The notes: generated by a model not told the origin, from the letters alone. DNA of 64,000 nucleotides from JAPUDQ01 sp964532145 (GCA_964532145.1 CAZHGM010000002.1:5277-69276), one strand, 5' to 3'. Shown: positions 20,607 to 30,820, counted from the stretch's first letter. Numbers and translations are program-made.

Positions 20607-23600
20607 ATGAAGATTAGGCGTTTATTTATACTCATTGCACTACTGGTGGGAACCCTCGTCCAGTCTTTCGCTATTTCTACCCCCGTCAATGCTGCTGCCC
20701 ATCTCCTCGGCAGCTATTTATGCGCCGATGGAACAACTTTCGTGGCTGAAGAATGTCCCCCGCGATCCTATGATGCAGCCGGGGCGTCGTCTGCTGGCGT
20801 TATTCTGATACCAAAAGGTTCAACGTGCTATGACATCAATGGTATAAACACCATGCCTTGCGATTACGACATGCGCAATGATGTAGGAAAGTTTGGTGAG
20901 TTAGTCTTCTCTAAGTACGAAAACGACTATAAAGCGAAGCACGGCCGTCTCCCTACACCCTCTGAGCTAGTTTCGTTCATTAACGAAATAGCATTTGCCC
21001 AGCTTGACAACAACAACCCTACTGATGACTGGGAAAATAAAGATTGTTCTAAATTGTCTGGAGTAGATAACATCCAGTGCGTTGCCATCCAGAAATGTAT
21101 TAAAGATGGTGTCGGGAATCAGACCCAATGCGTCAGTGCGTGGGAAAATTGCATCGGAACCGCTGACGACCCTGCTCACCCTACTGAGGCCGAGGCAAAA
21201 GCTTGTGCAGAAAAGGTTTCGACAACCGGGGGCGGAGATGAGGAGCCTGAAACCTGTGTCATCGATGGTGTCGGCTGGATAATATGCCCGATTGTGACAT
21301 TTATGTCCAATGTAACAGACGGTGCATATACGATGGCGAAAAAACTCCTTGTGTTCCAGGTGACAGAACCATGGTCAACCGACCCGGCAAAAAACCCAAT
21401 CTATGCTCTGTGGTCAACGATCCGAAATGTTGCAAATCTACTCTTCGTGATAGCATTTTTCATAGTTATATTCTCACAGGCGACTAATTTTGGCATTAGC
21501 GCATATGGCATACGTAAAATGCTGCCACGCATTATTGTTGCCGCTATATTAGTTAACTTATCGTATTACGCATGTATATTTGCAATTGATATATCAAATA
21601 TTATAGGTGGGTCATTAGATGGTATGATAAAGTCATTGCCAGCGGGGGCAGCACCGGCAAATACAGAAGGAAATACCTGGGCATCTCTTTCATCGAATGT
21701 CTTGATAGGAAGCGCCTCTATCGGTCTGACAGCGGTCCTTGCGATATTTGCGACAGGTACCGTCTTTGCATTCCTAGCCTTCTCGATACTCGCGATTATG
21801 ACCGCTGTTGCGATATTTTTAGCTCGGCACGTATTGTTGATTATGCTTATCATATTATCGCCACTCGCATTTGCTGCGTATATATTGCCGAATACAGAGA
21901 ACCTATTTGATAAATGGCGCAAAGCTTTTATTGCAATGCTCGTAATGTATCCACTTGTCGCGGTATTGTTTGCTGGCTCCCAAGTTGCCTCTCAGGTTAT
22001 GCGTATGACAGCCGACCAGACAGGTGGTGATCTTGCATGGCTTTATAAACTATTCTCACTTGCCGTATTAGCCATACCACTCTTTGGTGTACCGTGGATC
22101 GTCAAATTCAGCGGTGGATTTATCGGACGCATCGCCGGCATGGTAAATGACCGTAGCAAAGGGTTTGTTGACCGGGCTCGCAATCGAGGAAATGAAGCCG
22201 CATACAACAATCGCGCTCGATCGACCGATTTAGGAAAGCGCTGGAAGAAAGCTGGGTATGGAGAGAACGGCGAGGCCTTAGACGGAGCTGGAAATAAACT
22301 CCGCCGATTCCGTGGTAAAACGATGGGTAGAGGGGCGTTATGGGCTGGTAATCATAAAACTGTCAAGGAGTGGGGGAAAGCTAATCGAAAACGGGAGGCG
22401 GATCGTATACAAAGCCATGCTCTCAATGAATCGCTGAATGAACAAGAGGAAAAAGAAGATGGAACTATGGGGTACACAAAACGTGCTGAAAAACTGGCTC
22501 AATCAGCAACGGGCGGCGTTAGAGGGACATCAATAGGAAGCCTGGGGGGTGAGGAGGCTATTAGGCGTGTTCAGAACGTCGCACTCCAAGAACACATAAA
22601 GCACCTGGCAGAAGAACGTGGACAGGCATCTCTCTCCATGGAGGCAAACGGTATGTACGGTAAGGGCACATACTTTGAGTATGGCGATGATGGCAGAATT
22701 GTTGCCAGTCACACAAACACCGGCCTTGCCTTAGCGGCAATTGCCCAGGGGAAAAAAGTTGGTGTCATTGCTGCTGGTGTCCAGGCCTTCGATGAAAATG
22801 GCAAAGTCAATATGAGTAAGATTAAGGCTTTTGATGGCAGCGATAAAGGAACCGCTAATGCCGCTAAAGAACGCATTGCCAAAACAGGTGACGGTGCTGC
22901 TTTCGGCTACGTCATGCACGGAGGCGCGGATTCTTCTGCAGTAGAGGTTACCGCCGATGGAAAGCGTGGCAAAACAATCACTCACACTCTTCAAGCGCTT
23001 CAAGATAAAGACTACGACGACTTCATGCAATTCGCAGGTGACAACGCAGGTGCGACAATCGGCAAGATTCCACATCTCTATAAGTCTGACGATGCCTTTA
23101 CGGGTGTCAACGCTGAACAAATTGCTGACTGGCATGGTACTGAGTTGCGATCAGCAGCATCGCGAATTGTCCAGCTTCGAGAAAAGGCCGAACAAGCTCG
23201 TCTGGCAGGAGATGCGGTTATGGCCAAGCGATACGAAGATAAAGCAACATCGCATGAAGGTGCAATGATACGTGCCTGGAACGACTTCCAAAATGACCCG
23301 CAACTTGCTGGTAAACGAAGTGTGAAAAAAGAAACCGACTTTCAGTCTGCCCTCGATATCATCCGTGGTCAAGACAGCTCTGGCAAGGTTGTTACCCGTA
23401 AAGCTTTACGTGAATATGGTGACAGCGTTGATGCAAGCGGCCAGTTAGCTGGCAGTCGTGCAGGAGGTACCCGTGACCAGCTGGCGTTAGAAGTTGAGTT
23501 TGCATCACAAAAACCCAAAAGCGGTACCGCCGAAATTCATCCCAACGAGAAACTCAGTGAAGCTGGCATAATAATTCCTCGCGGCACAACAAGCGCTACC

Positions 23601-23924
23601 CAGCCTAGGACAGCCCCAACTACCACTCAGGCACCCGCAGGACCAACACCAAAGACTTCATCCCAGAGCAGTCGTACACAACCTGCTACATCATCAAGCG
23701 GCACCGTGGGTGAAGCGGCCAGCGTAGCTGCACAACGGCAAGCCGGCGGTAACTTCGGAGGGTTTAATTACGAGCCGCCAGCTCCTGCACGGCCAAATTC
23801 ATCAATGGCTGGTCAAATAGGTTATGACTACCTAGGGAGGGCCACTCCTCTTAAATCTGACGGCACACCTATGACAAATGATGAAGCAGACACGTATCAT
23901 AGCCGATTCGGTGGTGGAGCGTAA
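20607..23924 (+). CDS. VirB6/TrbL-like polytopic membrane protein with a large hydrophilic tail
   Basis: About 1105 aa. A signal peptide (residues 1-30) is followed by a Cys-rich extracytoplasmic region to about residue 225 (at least 12 Cys, for example IQCVAIQKCIKDGVGNQTQC). Six or so membrane helices lie between about 270 and 510 (NLLFVIAFFIVIFSQATNF; GLTAVLAIFATGTVFAFLAF; HVLLIMLIILSPLAFAAYIL). A hydrophilic region of about 590 aa follows, charged at first (RSKGFVDRARNRGNEAAY) and Ser/Thr/Pro/Gln-rich near the end. The helical core fits the VirB6/TrbL inner-membrane channel of type IV secretion systems. Long tails on VirB6 are known in some intracellular bacteria. I used the ATG at 20607 because residues before it do not improve the signal peptide. 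Last base is 7 bp from the PrgI gene. Confidence 0.8.
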   Translation: MKIRRLFILIALLVGTLVQSFAISTPVNAAAHLLGSYLCADGTTFVAEECPPRSYDAAGASSAGVILIPKGSTCYDINGINTMPCDYDMRNDVGKFGELVFSKYENDYKAKHGRLPTPSELVSFINEIAFAQLDNNNPTDDWENKDCSKLSGVDNIQCVAIQKCIKDGVGNQTQCVSAWENCIGTADDPAHPTEAEAKACAEKVSTTGGGDEEPETCVIDGVGWIICPIVTFMSNVTDGAYTMAKKLLVFQVTEPWSTDPAKNPIYALWSTIRNVANLLFVIAFFIVIFSQATNFGISAYGIRKMLPRIIVAAILVNLSYYACIFAIDISNIIGGSLDGMIKSLPAGAAPANTEGNTWASLSSNVLIGSASIGLTAVLAIFATGTVFAFLAFSILAIMTAVAIFLARHVLLIMLIILSPLAFAAYILPNTENLFDKWRKAFIAMLVMYPLVAVLFAGSQVASQVMRMTADQTGGDLAWLYKLFSLAVLAIPLFGVPWIVKFSGGFIGRIAGMVNDRSKGFVDRARNRGNEAAYNNRARSTDLGKRWKKAGYGENGEALDGAGNKLRRFRGKTMGRGALWAGNHKTVKEWGKANRKREADRIQSHALNESLNEQEEKEDGTMGYTKRAEKLAQSATGGVRGTSIGSLGGEEAIRRVQNVALQEHIKHLAEERGQASLSMEANGMYGKGTYFEYGDDGRIVASHTNTGLALAAIAQGKKVGVIAAGVQAFDENGKVNMSKIKAFDGSDKGTANAAKERIAKTGDGAAFGYVMHGGADSSAVEVTADGKRGKTITHTLQALQDKDYDDFMQFAGDNAGATIGKIPHLYKSDDAFTGVNAEQIADWHGTELRSAASRIVQLREKAEQARLAGDAVMAKRYEDKATSHEGAMIRAWNDFQNDPQLAGKRSVKKETDFQSALDIIRGQDSSGKVVTRKALREYGDSVDASGQLAGSRAGGTRDQLALEVEFASQKPKSGTAEIHPNEKLSEAGIIIPRGTTSATQPRTAPTTTQAPAGPTPKTSSQSSRTQPATSSSGTVGEAASVAAQRQAGGNFGGFNYEPPAPARPNSSMAGQIGYDYLGRATPLKSDGTPMTNDEADTYHSRFGGGA

Positions 23925-23930
23925 CACTAG

Positions 23931-24812
23931 ATGGCCGCCTATAAAGTTCCCCAGGATGTTGAAGCCGATGACAAGTTGCTCGGGCCGTTCAGCTTCCGCC
24001 AGTTTATTTATTTGATCATCGTTGCAATTTCTCTTGGGCTTGCCTGGGCATTATCACGAGTGTTCATCGGGCTGGTAATTATACCTCTACCGTTCGTCAT
24101 GTTTTTTGGGGCATTGGCATGGCCGCTTCGCAAAGACCAGCCGATGGAGATATACCTTGCAGCAATGCTGAAATTTTTCTTTAAGCCGCGTATGCGCCCA
24201 TGGAAGCCTGAGGGCCAAGTAAATCTTGTTACCATTGTTGCCCCAAAAGCCGAGGAGAGCACTCCGGTTTCACCACTGACCCGTACTGAAGCACAGGAAC
24301 GACTATCATATCTTGCCGATGTTATAGATACGCAAGGCTGGGCGGCTCGCGGCGTAACTGATACTGCCATGCTCTCGCTTGATGACACTGTCACTGCTGA
24401 AGCCAGCACGATAAACGACGTCCTCGATGAATCCGTCGGCATCGGACAGCAATTCAATAGTCTCATCGAAGAGCAGGACGCCTTGCGTTATAAGGCTGCC
24501 CAACAGCAATTCCAACAAGCGTTGCGCCAGCCTGGCGGCTCTCCGGTACCAGCAGTATCATCTAGCGCCACCTATTCGCTGCCCCCACAGACCTCCTCGC
24601 AGCCAAGCATCCCGATAGATGACCACAAGGCCGCCACACCGAGTACATCGCCAACAACCCCATTGGCTCAACTACAAAATACTAGTGATTTGCCGTCATC
24701 TCCTGATATAATGAGACTTGCAAATAATAATGATTTATCGATTAGCGCGATTGCACGTGAGGCTCATCGCCTTACTGATGACAGCGAAGAAGTTGTCGTG
24801 TCGCTCCGATAA
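23931..24812 (+). CDS. PrgI family membrane protein
   Basis: 293 aa. Residues 1-95 match the PrgI family found beside VirB4 in Gram-positive and CPR type IV secretion loci: YKVPQDVEADDKLLGPFSFRQ, two tight membrane helices (about 27-45 and 49-66), then the conserved PMEIYLAAMLKFFFKPR. The C-terminal 190 aa are hydrophilic and Gln/Pro/Ser-rich, longer than in ordinary PrgI (about 100-130 aa), and may reach other components. It starts 6 bp after the VirB6-like stop and is followed 37 bp later by the TraC-like gene, so it is part of the operon. PrgI is considered an inner-membrane partner of VirB4 that replaces VirB3. Confidence 0.85.
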   Translation: MAAYKVPQDVEADDKLLGPFSFRQFIYLIIVAISLGLAWALSRVFIGLVIIPLPFVMFFGALAWPLRKDQPMEIYLAAMLKFFFKPRMRPWKPEGQVNLVTIVAPKAEESTPVSPLTRTEAQERLSYLADVIDTQGWAARGVTDTAMLSLDDTVTAEASTINDVLDESVGIGQQFNSLIEEQDALRYKAAQQQFQQALRQPGGSPVPAVSSSATYSLPPQTSSQPSIPIDDHKAATPSTSPTTPLAQLQNTSDLPSSPDIMRLANNNDLSISAIAREAHRLTDDSEEVVVSLR

Positions 24813-24849
24813 GCTCCGATAAAATAACCTCGAGGGTGTGGTAACAAAT

Positions 24850-25668
24850 ATGCAGCCTGGGCAGCAAAATCCTCAAACGCAGCAGCCGCTAGCGGGTCCT
24901 CCCGGTAGTACTGCTGGCGTAACTGCAGGTGCAGCGCAACCTCCCAAAAACCCCAATAGTTCACAAAATACCCTGCTGATATCCGAGGTAAGAGAGGGTA
25001 TGGCCGTAATGAACGACGGTAGTTTTCGTGCGGTGGTGGCTTGCCAATCCATAAACTTTGACCTCATGAGCGACCGCGAACGAGAAGGGGTAGAGTTCAG
25101 CTACCAGAGTTTCTTGAATTCACTGTATTTTCCAATCCAAATATATATTCGCTCCCAGCAGGTCGATATTGGCCCATACCTTGAGCGCCTCTCTAAGATG
25201 CGCCGCGACCAAGATAACATGCTACTCGGGGTACTCATGGATGATTATATTGATTTTATTGATCAGCTTTCCCAAGATGCCAATATCATGGACAAAAGCT
25301 TTTATATTGTTGTGCCGTACTATCCTGCAGGGGATATGACCAGCGCAGTCAACACAAGCAAAAACTTGTTTTCTAGTTTGCTGTCACCAGAAAAGCATGT
25401 TCATATCCGTATCGACAAAGCTGCCTACGACAAAGCAAAAAGCGAAATCCAAAACCGCGTTAATGCCGTCCTTAACGGACTATTCCAAATGGGCGTTCGT
25501 AGCACCCAACTCAGGACTAAAGAAGTTGCCGCGCTGTTTTATAACGTGTATAACCCTGATACAGCCGTTCGTCAGCCCCTTGTTGATTTTGAAGCCGTCA
25601 CCGGCACGTACGTCCAAAAAGGCCAGGGCGCGGCCCCTCAGCCGCACCTCGACAGGAGTGTGTCGTAA
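24850..25668 (+). CDS. TraC-like / VirB4 N-terminal-domain protein
   Basis: About 272 aa from the ATG at 24850 (GAGGGTG lies 11 bases upstream). A low-complexity Gln/Pro/Gly start (residues 1-40) precedes a domain resembling the N-terminal part of TraC/VirB4 ATPases: FRAVVACQSINFDLMSDRERE, FLNSLYFPIQIYIRSQQVDI, then DKSFYIVVPYYP. It lacks Walker motifs and so cannot hydrolyse ATP itself. The VirB4 gene begins at the last base of its stop codon (25668), indicating translational coupling. The usual N-terminal part of VirB4 therefore seems to be encoded as a separate protein that would act with the ATPase, an arrangement also found in other CPR loci. Confidence 0.8.
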   Translation: MQPGQQNPQTQQPLAGPPGSTAGVTAGAAQPPKNPNSSQNTLLISEVREGMAVMNDGSFRAVVACQSINFDLMSDREREGVEFSYQSFLNSLYFPIQIYIRSQQVDIGPYLERLSKMRRDQDNMLLGVLMDDYIDFIDQLSQDANIMDKSFYIVVPYYPAGDMTSAVNTSKNLFSSLLSPEKHVHIRIDKAAYDKAKSEIQNRVNAVLNGLFQMGVRSTQLRTKEVAALFYNVYNPDTAVRQPLVDFEAVTGTYVQKGQGAAPQPHLDRSVS

Positions 25669-27599
25669 TGGGGCTATTTGGCGGCAAGAAAAAGAACGAT
25701 GCGATCGAAATCGCCGAGGCCCAACGCGCTCGCGAGCAGCAGGAGATTGAACAAGAGTTCCTAAAAGGCATCACCACGCTCCGAGATACAATTGCCCCGA
25801 GTAGTATCGAGATCCAGTCAAGCTATTTCAAACTTGGAACCCAATATGGACGAACGCTATATATCTATGGCTATCCCCGACAAATCTATACTGGCTGGCT
25901 GAGCTCAATCATTAATATTGATGAAGTGATCGACATCAGCATGTTCATCTATCCTGTTGAGAGCCAGGTTGTACTTAATAATCTACGCAAAAAAGTGACT
26001 CATCTCGAAGCTGCTATGATGGATAACAGCGACAAGGGTAGGGTGCGTGACCCTGGGCTACAAGCCGCTATCCAGGATGCGGAGGAACTGCGTGATCAGC
26101 TGCAAGTGGGCGCTGAACGGTTTTTCCGCTACGGGCTGTACATTACGGTCTATGGTGATAGCTTGGACGAACTAAATTTTGTACAACATAAAATCGAAAC
26201 TATTCTCGGCCAACAACTCGTGATGAGCAAGGTGGCATCCAGCCAGCAAGAACAAGGCCTGAACAGTACCGTCCCGCAAATGAGCGACCAGCTGCAGATC
26301 CGCCGCAACATGAATACAGGCGCAATCTCAACCAGCTTTCCGTTTACCAGCGCTGACCTCACACAGGAAAACGGCGTGTTATATGGCATCAACATGCACA
26401 ATAACGGCCTGGTAATATTTGACCGATTCTCTCTTGAAAATGCCAACATGGTGGTGTTTGCTAAGTCGGGTGCTGGTAAGAGCTTCACCGTCAAACTTGA
26501 GGCGCTGCGAACGATGATGATGGGCAGTGATGTTATTATTATCGACCCAGAAAACGAGTATCAACGTCTCGCCGAGGCCGTCGGCGGAAGCTATATCCGG
26601 CTCAGCCTCAACAGCGATACACGCATAAACCCGTTTGATTTGCCTCGCGTCATCGACAGCGACGAGGCCGACGATTCTCTACGTGCCAATCTTGTGACAT
26701 TACATGGTCTGCTCAGACTGATGCTCGGCGGCTCACAGGTTGCCCAAAATGGCCTCATGATGGCGGCGCTCGCACCAAGTGAAGAAGCTGACCTCGACCA
26801 GGCACTGATCGACACCTATGCGCGCGTCGGTATTACCGGTGACCCGCTTACGCACAACTCCCAACCGCCCACTATTTCTGACCTTTACGAAACATTGCTG
26901 CACATGGGTGGAAGCGGCCCACAGTTGGCGCAACGGCTCAGGAAATTCACCAGTGGAACCTTCGCCGGGATTTTCTCCCAGCAAAGTAACATCGACATCA
27001 ATAACAACATGGTAGTATTTAACATCCGTGATCTCGAGGAAGAGCTTCGTCCCGTAGCCATGTATATTGTGTTGAGTCATATATGGAACAAAACCCGCAC
27101 CGAACAACGCAAACGTATGCTCATCGTTGACGAAGCATGGCAGCTTATGAAATATGATGACTCAGCTAACTTCTTGTTCAGTCTTGCAAAACGTGCTCGA
27201 AAATACTACCTGGGTCTCACTACGGTCACGCAAGATGTCGAGGATTTCATGAGTAGCAAAATGGGGCGGGCAATCGTTGCGAACAGTTCGATGCAACTGC
27301 TACTCAAACAGTCATCAAGCGCTGTTGATGTACTGAGCGACGTATTCAAACTTACCGAAGAAGAGAAAAAACGCCTCGCCAACTTCCCAGTAGGGCAGGG
27401 CCTATTCTTTGCTGGGCAGAACCATGTACATATGCAGATTATCGCCAGCCCGACTGAGCAGACGCTCATCACGACCAACCCGCAAAACGTTCAAATGTTT
27501 GAACAGGCCCAATCTGCACCGCAACAGCAGCCTCAACCGCCACAGCCATCCCAAGAACCACAATATCCTAGCCAGGGTCAACCGCCCGATGTATACTAG
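25668..27599 (+). CDS. VirB4-family type IV secretion ATPase
   Basis: Energises substrate transport or pilus biogenesis at the inner membrane. 643 aa. An N-terminal region (about 35-230) is followed by the motor domain with Walker A AKSGAGKSFT (about 265-273), DVIIIDPENEYQ (about 287), Walker B RMLIVDEAWQLM (about 484-494) and the sensor region TVTQDVEDF followed by IVANSSMQLLLKQS, typical of VirB4/TraC (HerA/FtsK superfamily). The C terminus is a Gln/Pro-rich tail. It is coupled to the TraC-like gene at 25668. No VirD4, relaxase or oriT-like site is visible in the window, so the substrate is unlikely to be conjugative DNA, though one could lie elsewhere. Confidence 0.93.
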   Translation: MGLFGGKKKNDAIEIAEAQRAREQQEIEQEFLKGITTLRDTIAPSSIEIQSSYFKLGTQYGRTLYIYGYPRQIYTGWLSSIINIDEVIDISMFIYPVESQVVLNNLRKKVTHLEAAMMDNSDKGRVRDPGLQAAIQDAEELRDQLQVGAERFFRYGLYITVYGDSLDELNFVQHKIETILGQQLVMSKVASSQQEQGLNSTVPQMSDQLQIRRNMNTGAISTSFPFTSADLTQENGVLYGINMHNNGLVIFDRFSLENANMVVFAKSGAGKSFTVKLEALRTMMMGSDVIIIDPENEYQRLAEAVGGSYIRLSLNSDTRINPFDLPRVIDSDEADDSLRANLVTLHGLLRLMLGGSQVAQNGLMMAALAPSEEADLDQALIDTYARVGITGDPLTHNSQPPTISDLYETLLHMGGSGPQLAQRLRKFTSGTFAGIFSQQSNIDINNNMVVFNIRDLEEELRPVAMYIVLSHIWNKTRTEQRKRMLIVDEAWQLMKYDDSANFLFSLAKRARKYYLGLTTVTQDVEDFMSSKMGRAIVANSSMQLLLKQSSSAVDVLSDVFKLTEEEKKRLANFPVGQGLFFAGQNHVHMQIIASPTEQTLITTNPQNVQMFEQAQSAPQQQPQPPQPSQEPQYPSQGQPPDVY

Positions 27600-27620
27600 G
27601 GAAAACATGTAGGGTACCAT

Positions 27621-30600
27621 ATGAGCACTGATACGCGCGACAAATTAAACGCCAGTGAGACTGATTACCACGAGAAGTTTGATCGTGATGCTATCAACCG
27701 CCAGTTTAAGGACTTAACCAGTACCCCCGACATGAAGGCGCTTGACGACCAAGGCAATGCAATCGCCCGCGACTATAACCCGGAGACTGCTGATCAATCT
27801 CGCAAGGCACTGACGGGACAAGAAAATAATGCTGACGACCAGCATAAAACTGCCATCGGCGATACCAGGACAGGGCAGGCTGCGGTGGCAGCCGCTACCG
27901 CAGCGGGAAGCCCAATTGCAGGGGGTGTTGCTCGTGCACTTAGCAAAATCCGAGTCAACAAAACTGGCGGTGGTGCAATTGCTGGTATAGTTATCGTCAT
28001 AGCCATGCTGGTTGGAGCAAGCTTCCTAACTGCCTCACTCGGTCCAATCGCATTTTTTACAAATATACTTGATGACCTTAACGATCAACTGCCTGCTCTC
28101 GATAAGCGTATGAGCCATATGATGCGGGCAAAATTCACGAAATCAGAGCGCGCCGAATTACTTAAAGGCTGCACAAAAATGTCCATACGCTGTAAAATGA
28201 AGTCGCTATCATCTCGAGATATCAAGCGACTTAACCGCGCCGGCATTACCGTAGAAGGAGATACGTTACTCAAAAGAACTTTTCCTGATAAATTTCTCAT
28301 ACAGGAGAACGGACAAACAAAGTCGTACAACCCCTCTGAGCTTGCTGACTTAATGACGAGTAAGGAACCGTCAATAGCAAAAGCGCGACTTCGAATAGCC
28401 TACAATATGCGGTCAATTGGCTTTCTTGACCGGGGGTTTTCTTCTGTGTTGCGAAAATTTGGCCTCTCAAAAGCTGCTGCCAAGCTGACTGGCAATGTTG
28501 ATGAAGATCTCGCAAAGCTCGCAAAAGGAGAGAGCTCTTTCTCTACCGACAACACTATTACAACTGGTGAAACCGAAGATGGTAAGCCAACTGTTAATGG
28601 CGAACCAACAACCCCGAAGGGGAGCGCTCTGGCAGAGTTAATCGGAACTGGCGCCGCAAACGGATTTAAAGATGGGCTTAAACAGTTTGGAAAGGTCTTC
28701 AATATAACAGGATACTTTGACATGCTGTGCACCGTCAGGAATATGATTGGCTATTCGGCTACGGCAGCAAAATACGCAAAGGGTATCAAGCTAGCAGCGT
28801 ATGTTATGCCTATCGCAGCAATTGTCTATAAGATCAAGGCGGGGCAGGGTAAGCCTGAAGATGCCGAGGTAATCGGAAAGCTCTTCAACTCTACGGATGC
28901 TCGAGCAACTATCCTCGATGCCAATGAATCATTTAAAACGTATAACGAAAGTACTAAGGATATTACCGAAAAAACCATGGACAACCCTTATAAGGGGAGA
29001 TCGGTAATGGATGGGTCACTTTACAAAATGTCATCGATTAGCGCTCCGCCCCGAACCACAGAGGCGACTCAGAAATACTCACTTGGCATAAGTCTAGCCT
29101 CGCTCGTAGGTATGCTAACCTTCGGGACTATACTGTTCAAAGCGATGGGCGTTAGCAGCACTTCCTGCAAACTAATCCAGAACTGGGCTGCTCGCGGTCT
29201 TGCATTCATAGTTGGGATTCTTTCATGGTTTATCGGCGTAGGCGAGGTAATAACAGCTCACAACCTTTTGATGGCAGCCGCTGTTATGGCAAGCATGGTA
29301 GTCATTGGGGGCTCTCTTGCTGTTCTTACCAACCAAAACCCCGTACCCGATGATATCGAACAAAAACCGGAAGAAGTCCATGCAGCGTTATGGTCCGGCC
29401 AAGCATTCTTATCAGGAGAGACGGCAAAAGCGAGAGGGCTTATACCCGGCACCGATGAGGAAATTCTGGCATATTCTCGCGAGCTCAAACAGACAACGCT
29501 TGCATACCGTGAGCTTGAAACCAACAATACCAGTTGGAATGATTTATCCTCACCTGACTCGAAGCTTTCCCGGATTGCTTCTGCTCTACAAAGTGTTACT
29601 CAGCCATCGTCTCAAACCGGCTCGGGATACCTTGCGTCAATGCTCTCAACTGCAACAACAGCCCTCGCTTCACCCTTACGTACGACTGCATCCGCGTCAA
29701 CGATTGATCCTAGCCGACTAAAAAAGTGTAGCGTCGAAGAGACCCAGGAGATAGACATGCAAGCACACGCCGCACTGGATGGTGGCCCGATCGCGCTCGA
29801 CGTACAATGCAACGTTCGCTACTTTATGCCTCAGGAAGATCTCGCTCTCGATACCGAGGAGGTTGCTAAATACATGGAAGACAATAACTATGTTGAGAGA
29901 GATCCAGAAACAGGAGAGTCTATAACTGGCCTACCCGTGGGCTATACCCTCCCGCCCGAAGACCAGCAAAAAAACTGGGCGATAGGGTTTCTTGAGGGCA
30001 CCGTAAAGGGACTCGTGAACCAATTTTACAGTACGCGCAACTTTGGCGAGGGTGCCGGCGCCGAGTATGGCAAATACCTCGATTTTTGCGCTTATCGATC
30101 CATGCCTTGGGGGGAGACATTTGAAGAAAGTAGTGGCATTGGCGCAGCAGAAGCAGACTGGGTAAATGGCAAGAACTGCATGAAGAAGGATTACAAGACG
30201 CGCGCCTTCCGTATCTACACCCTCGATAAAACTCTCGTTGATATTACAGAGCCTGGAGAAAGCACGGCAGGCGATAACGGTGGCACTGATACAGCCGGAC
30301 CAGGCATGCCGCCAGACGCAGAGCCATCAGGCGCAGGCTGGAAACTCAAAGATGGTGTAGATTACTCGCACTACAAGTGTGAAATGGGAACTGACACAGG
30401 TACATACACGCATCCCACGAAACATATTACATTCCGTATTTGCATGATTGATGGCAAAAAAGTGGCTTCGGTAATATCTGGCAGGGTCAAGGGTATAAAA
30501 GATCTTGCCCAGTCACTCAAAGGACTCAACCTAACTGTTAACAGCGGACTCAGGACATACGAGGAACAAGAAGCACTTTATAACGCAAACTGTCACAGTG

Positions 30601-30815
30601 GAGTCTGTAGCCCACCAACAGCGGTACCGGGCACGTCCAACCACGAGGGTGGCACGGCCATTGACTGGGGTACTGACGGAGCAAGCTGGTGCTTCCCAAG
30701 AGGCTCCACCTGTGTTGGTAATCCTGGCTATGATTTCATGGTTGAACACGGCAAAGAGCAAGGATTTATAAAACTGCCAAGCGAGGCTTGGCACTGGTCA
30801 ATGGACGGAGGATGA
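27621..30815 (+). CDS. Large membrane protein fused to a C-terminal D-alanyl-D-alanine carboxypeptidase (VanY-like)
   Basis: 1064 aa. A hydrophilic cytoplasmic N terminus (residues 1-115) is followed by a strong membrane helix at about 118-145 (AIAGIVIVIAMLVGASFLTA). A long, mainly soluble region contains further helices near 372-400 and a hydrophobic group at about 490-570 (ISLASLVGMLTFGTILF; LLMAAAVMASMVVIGGSLAV). The C-terminal domain (about 905-1064) holds LNLTVNSGLRTYEEQEALYN, the zinc-ligand motif SNHEGGTAIDWG (about 1006) and a final EAWHWS, all signatures of the VanY/D,D-carboxypeptidase (M15) fold that cuts peptidoglycan stem peptides. It lies between VirB4 and a second wall hydrolase, as a candidate wall-opening component of the machine. 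It ends 5 bp before the next gene. Confidence 0.82.
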   Translation: MSTDTRDKLNASETDYHEKFDRDAINRQFKDLTSTPDMKALDDQGNAIARDYNPETADQSRKALTGQENNADDQHKTAIGDTRTGQAAVAAATAAGSPIAGGVARALSKIRVNKTGGGAIAGIVIVIAMLVGASFLTASLGPIAFFTNILDDLNDQLPALDKRMSHMMRAKFTKSERAELLKGCTKMSIRCKMKSLSSRDIKRLNRAGITVEGDTLLKRTFPDKFLIQENGQTKSYNPSELADLMTSKEPSIAKARLRIAYNMRSIGFLDRGFSSVLRKFGLSKAAAKLTGNVDEDLAKLAKGESSFSTDNTITTGETEDGKPTVNGEPTTPKGSALAELIGTGAANGFKDGLKQFGKVFNITGYFDMLCTVRNMIGYSATAAKYAKGIKLAAYVMPIAAIVYKIKAGQGKPEDAEVIGKLFNSTDARATILDANESFKTYNESTKDITEKTMDNPYKGRSVMDGSLYKMSSISAPPRTTEATQKYSLGISLASLVGMLTFGTILFKAMGVSSTSCKLIQNWAARGLAFIVGILSWFIGVGEVITAHNLLMAAAVMASMVVIGGSLAVLTNQNPVPDDIEQKPEEVHAALWSGQAFLSGETAKARGLIPGTDEEILAYSRELKQTTLAYRELETNNTSWNDLSSPDSKLSRIASALQSVTQPSSQTGSGYLASMLSTATTALASPLRTTASASTIDPSRLKKCSVEETQEIDMQAHAALDGGPIALDVQCNVRYFMPQEDLALDTEEVAKYMEDNNYVERDPETGESITGLPVGYTLPPEDQQKNWAIGFLEGTVKGLVNQFYSTRNFGEGAGAEYGKYLDFCAYRSMPWGETFEESSGIGAAEADWVNGKNCMKKDYKTRAFRIYTLDKTLVDITEPGESTAGDNGGTDTAGPGMPPDAEPSGAGWKLKDGVDYSHYKCEMGTDTGTYTHPTKHITFRICMIDGKKVASVISGRVKGIKDLAQSLKGLNLTVNSGLRTYEEQEALYNANCHSGVCSPPTAVPGTSNHEGGTAIDWGTDGASWCFPRGSTCVGNPGYDFMVEHGKEQGFIKLPSEAWHWSMDGG

Positions 30816-30820
30816 GATAA

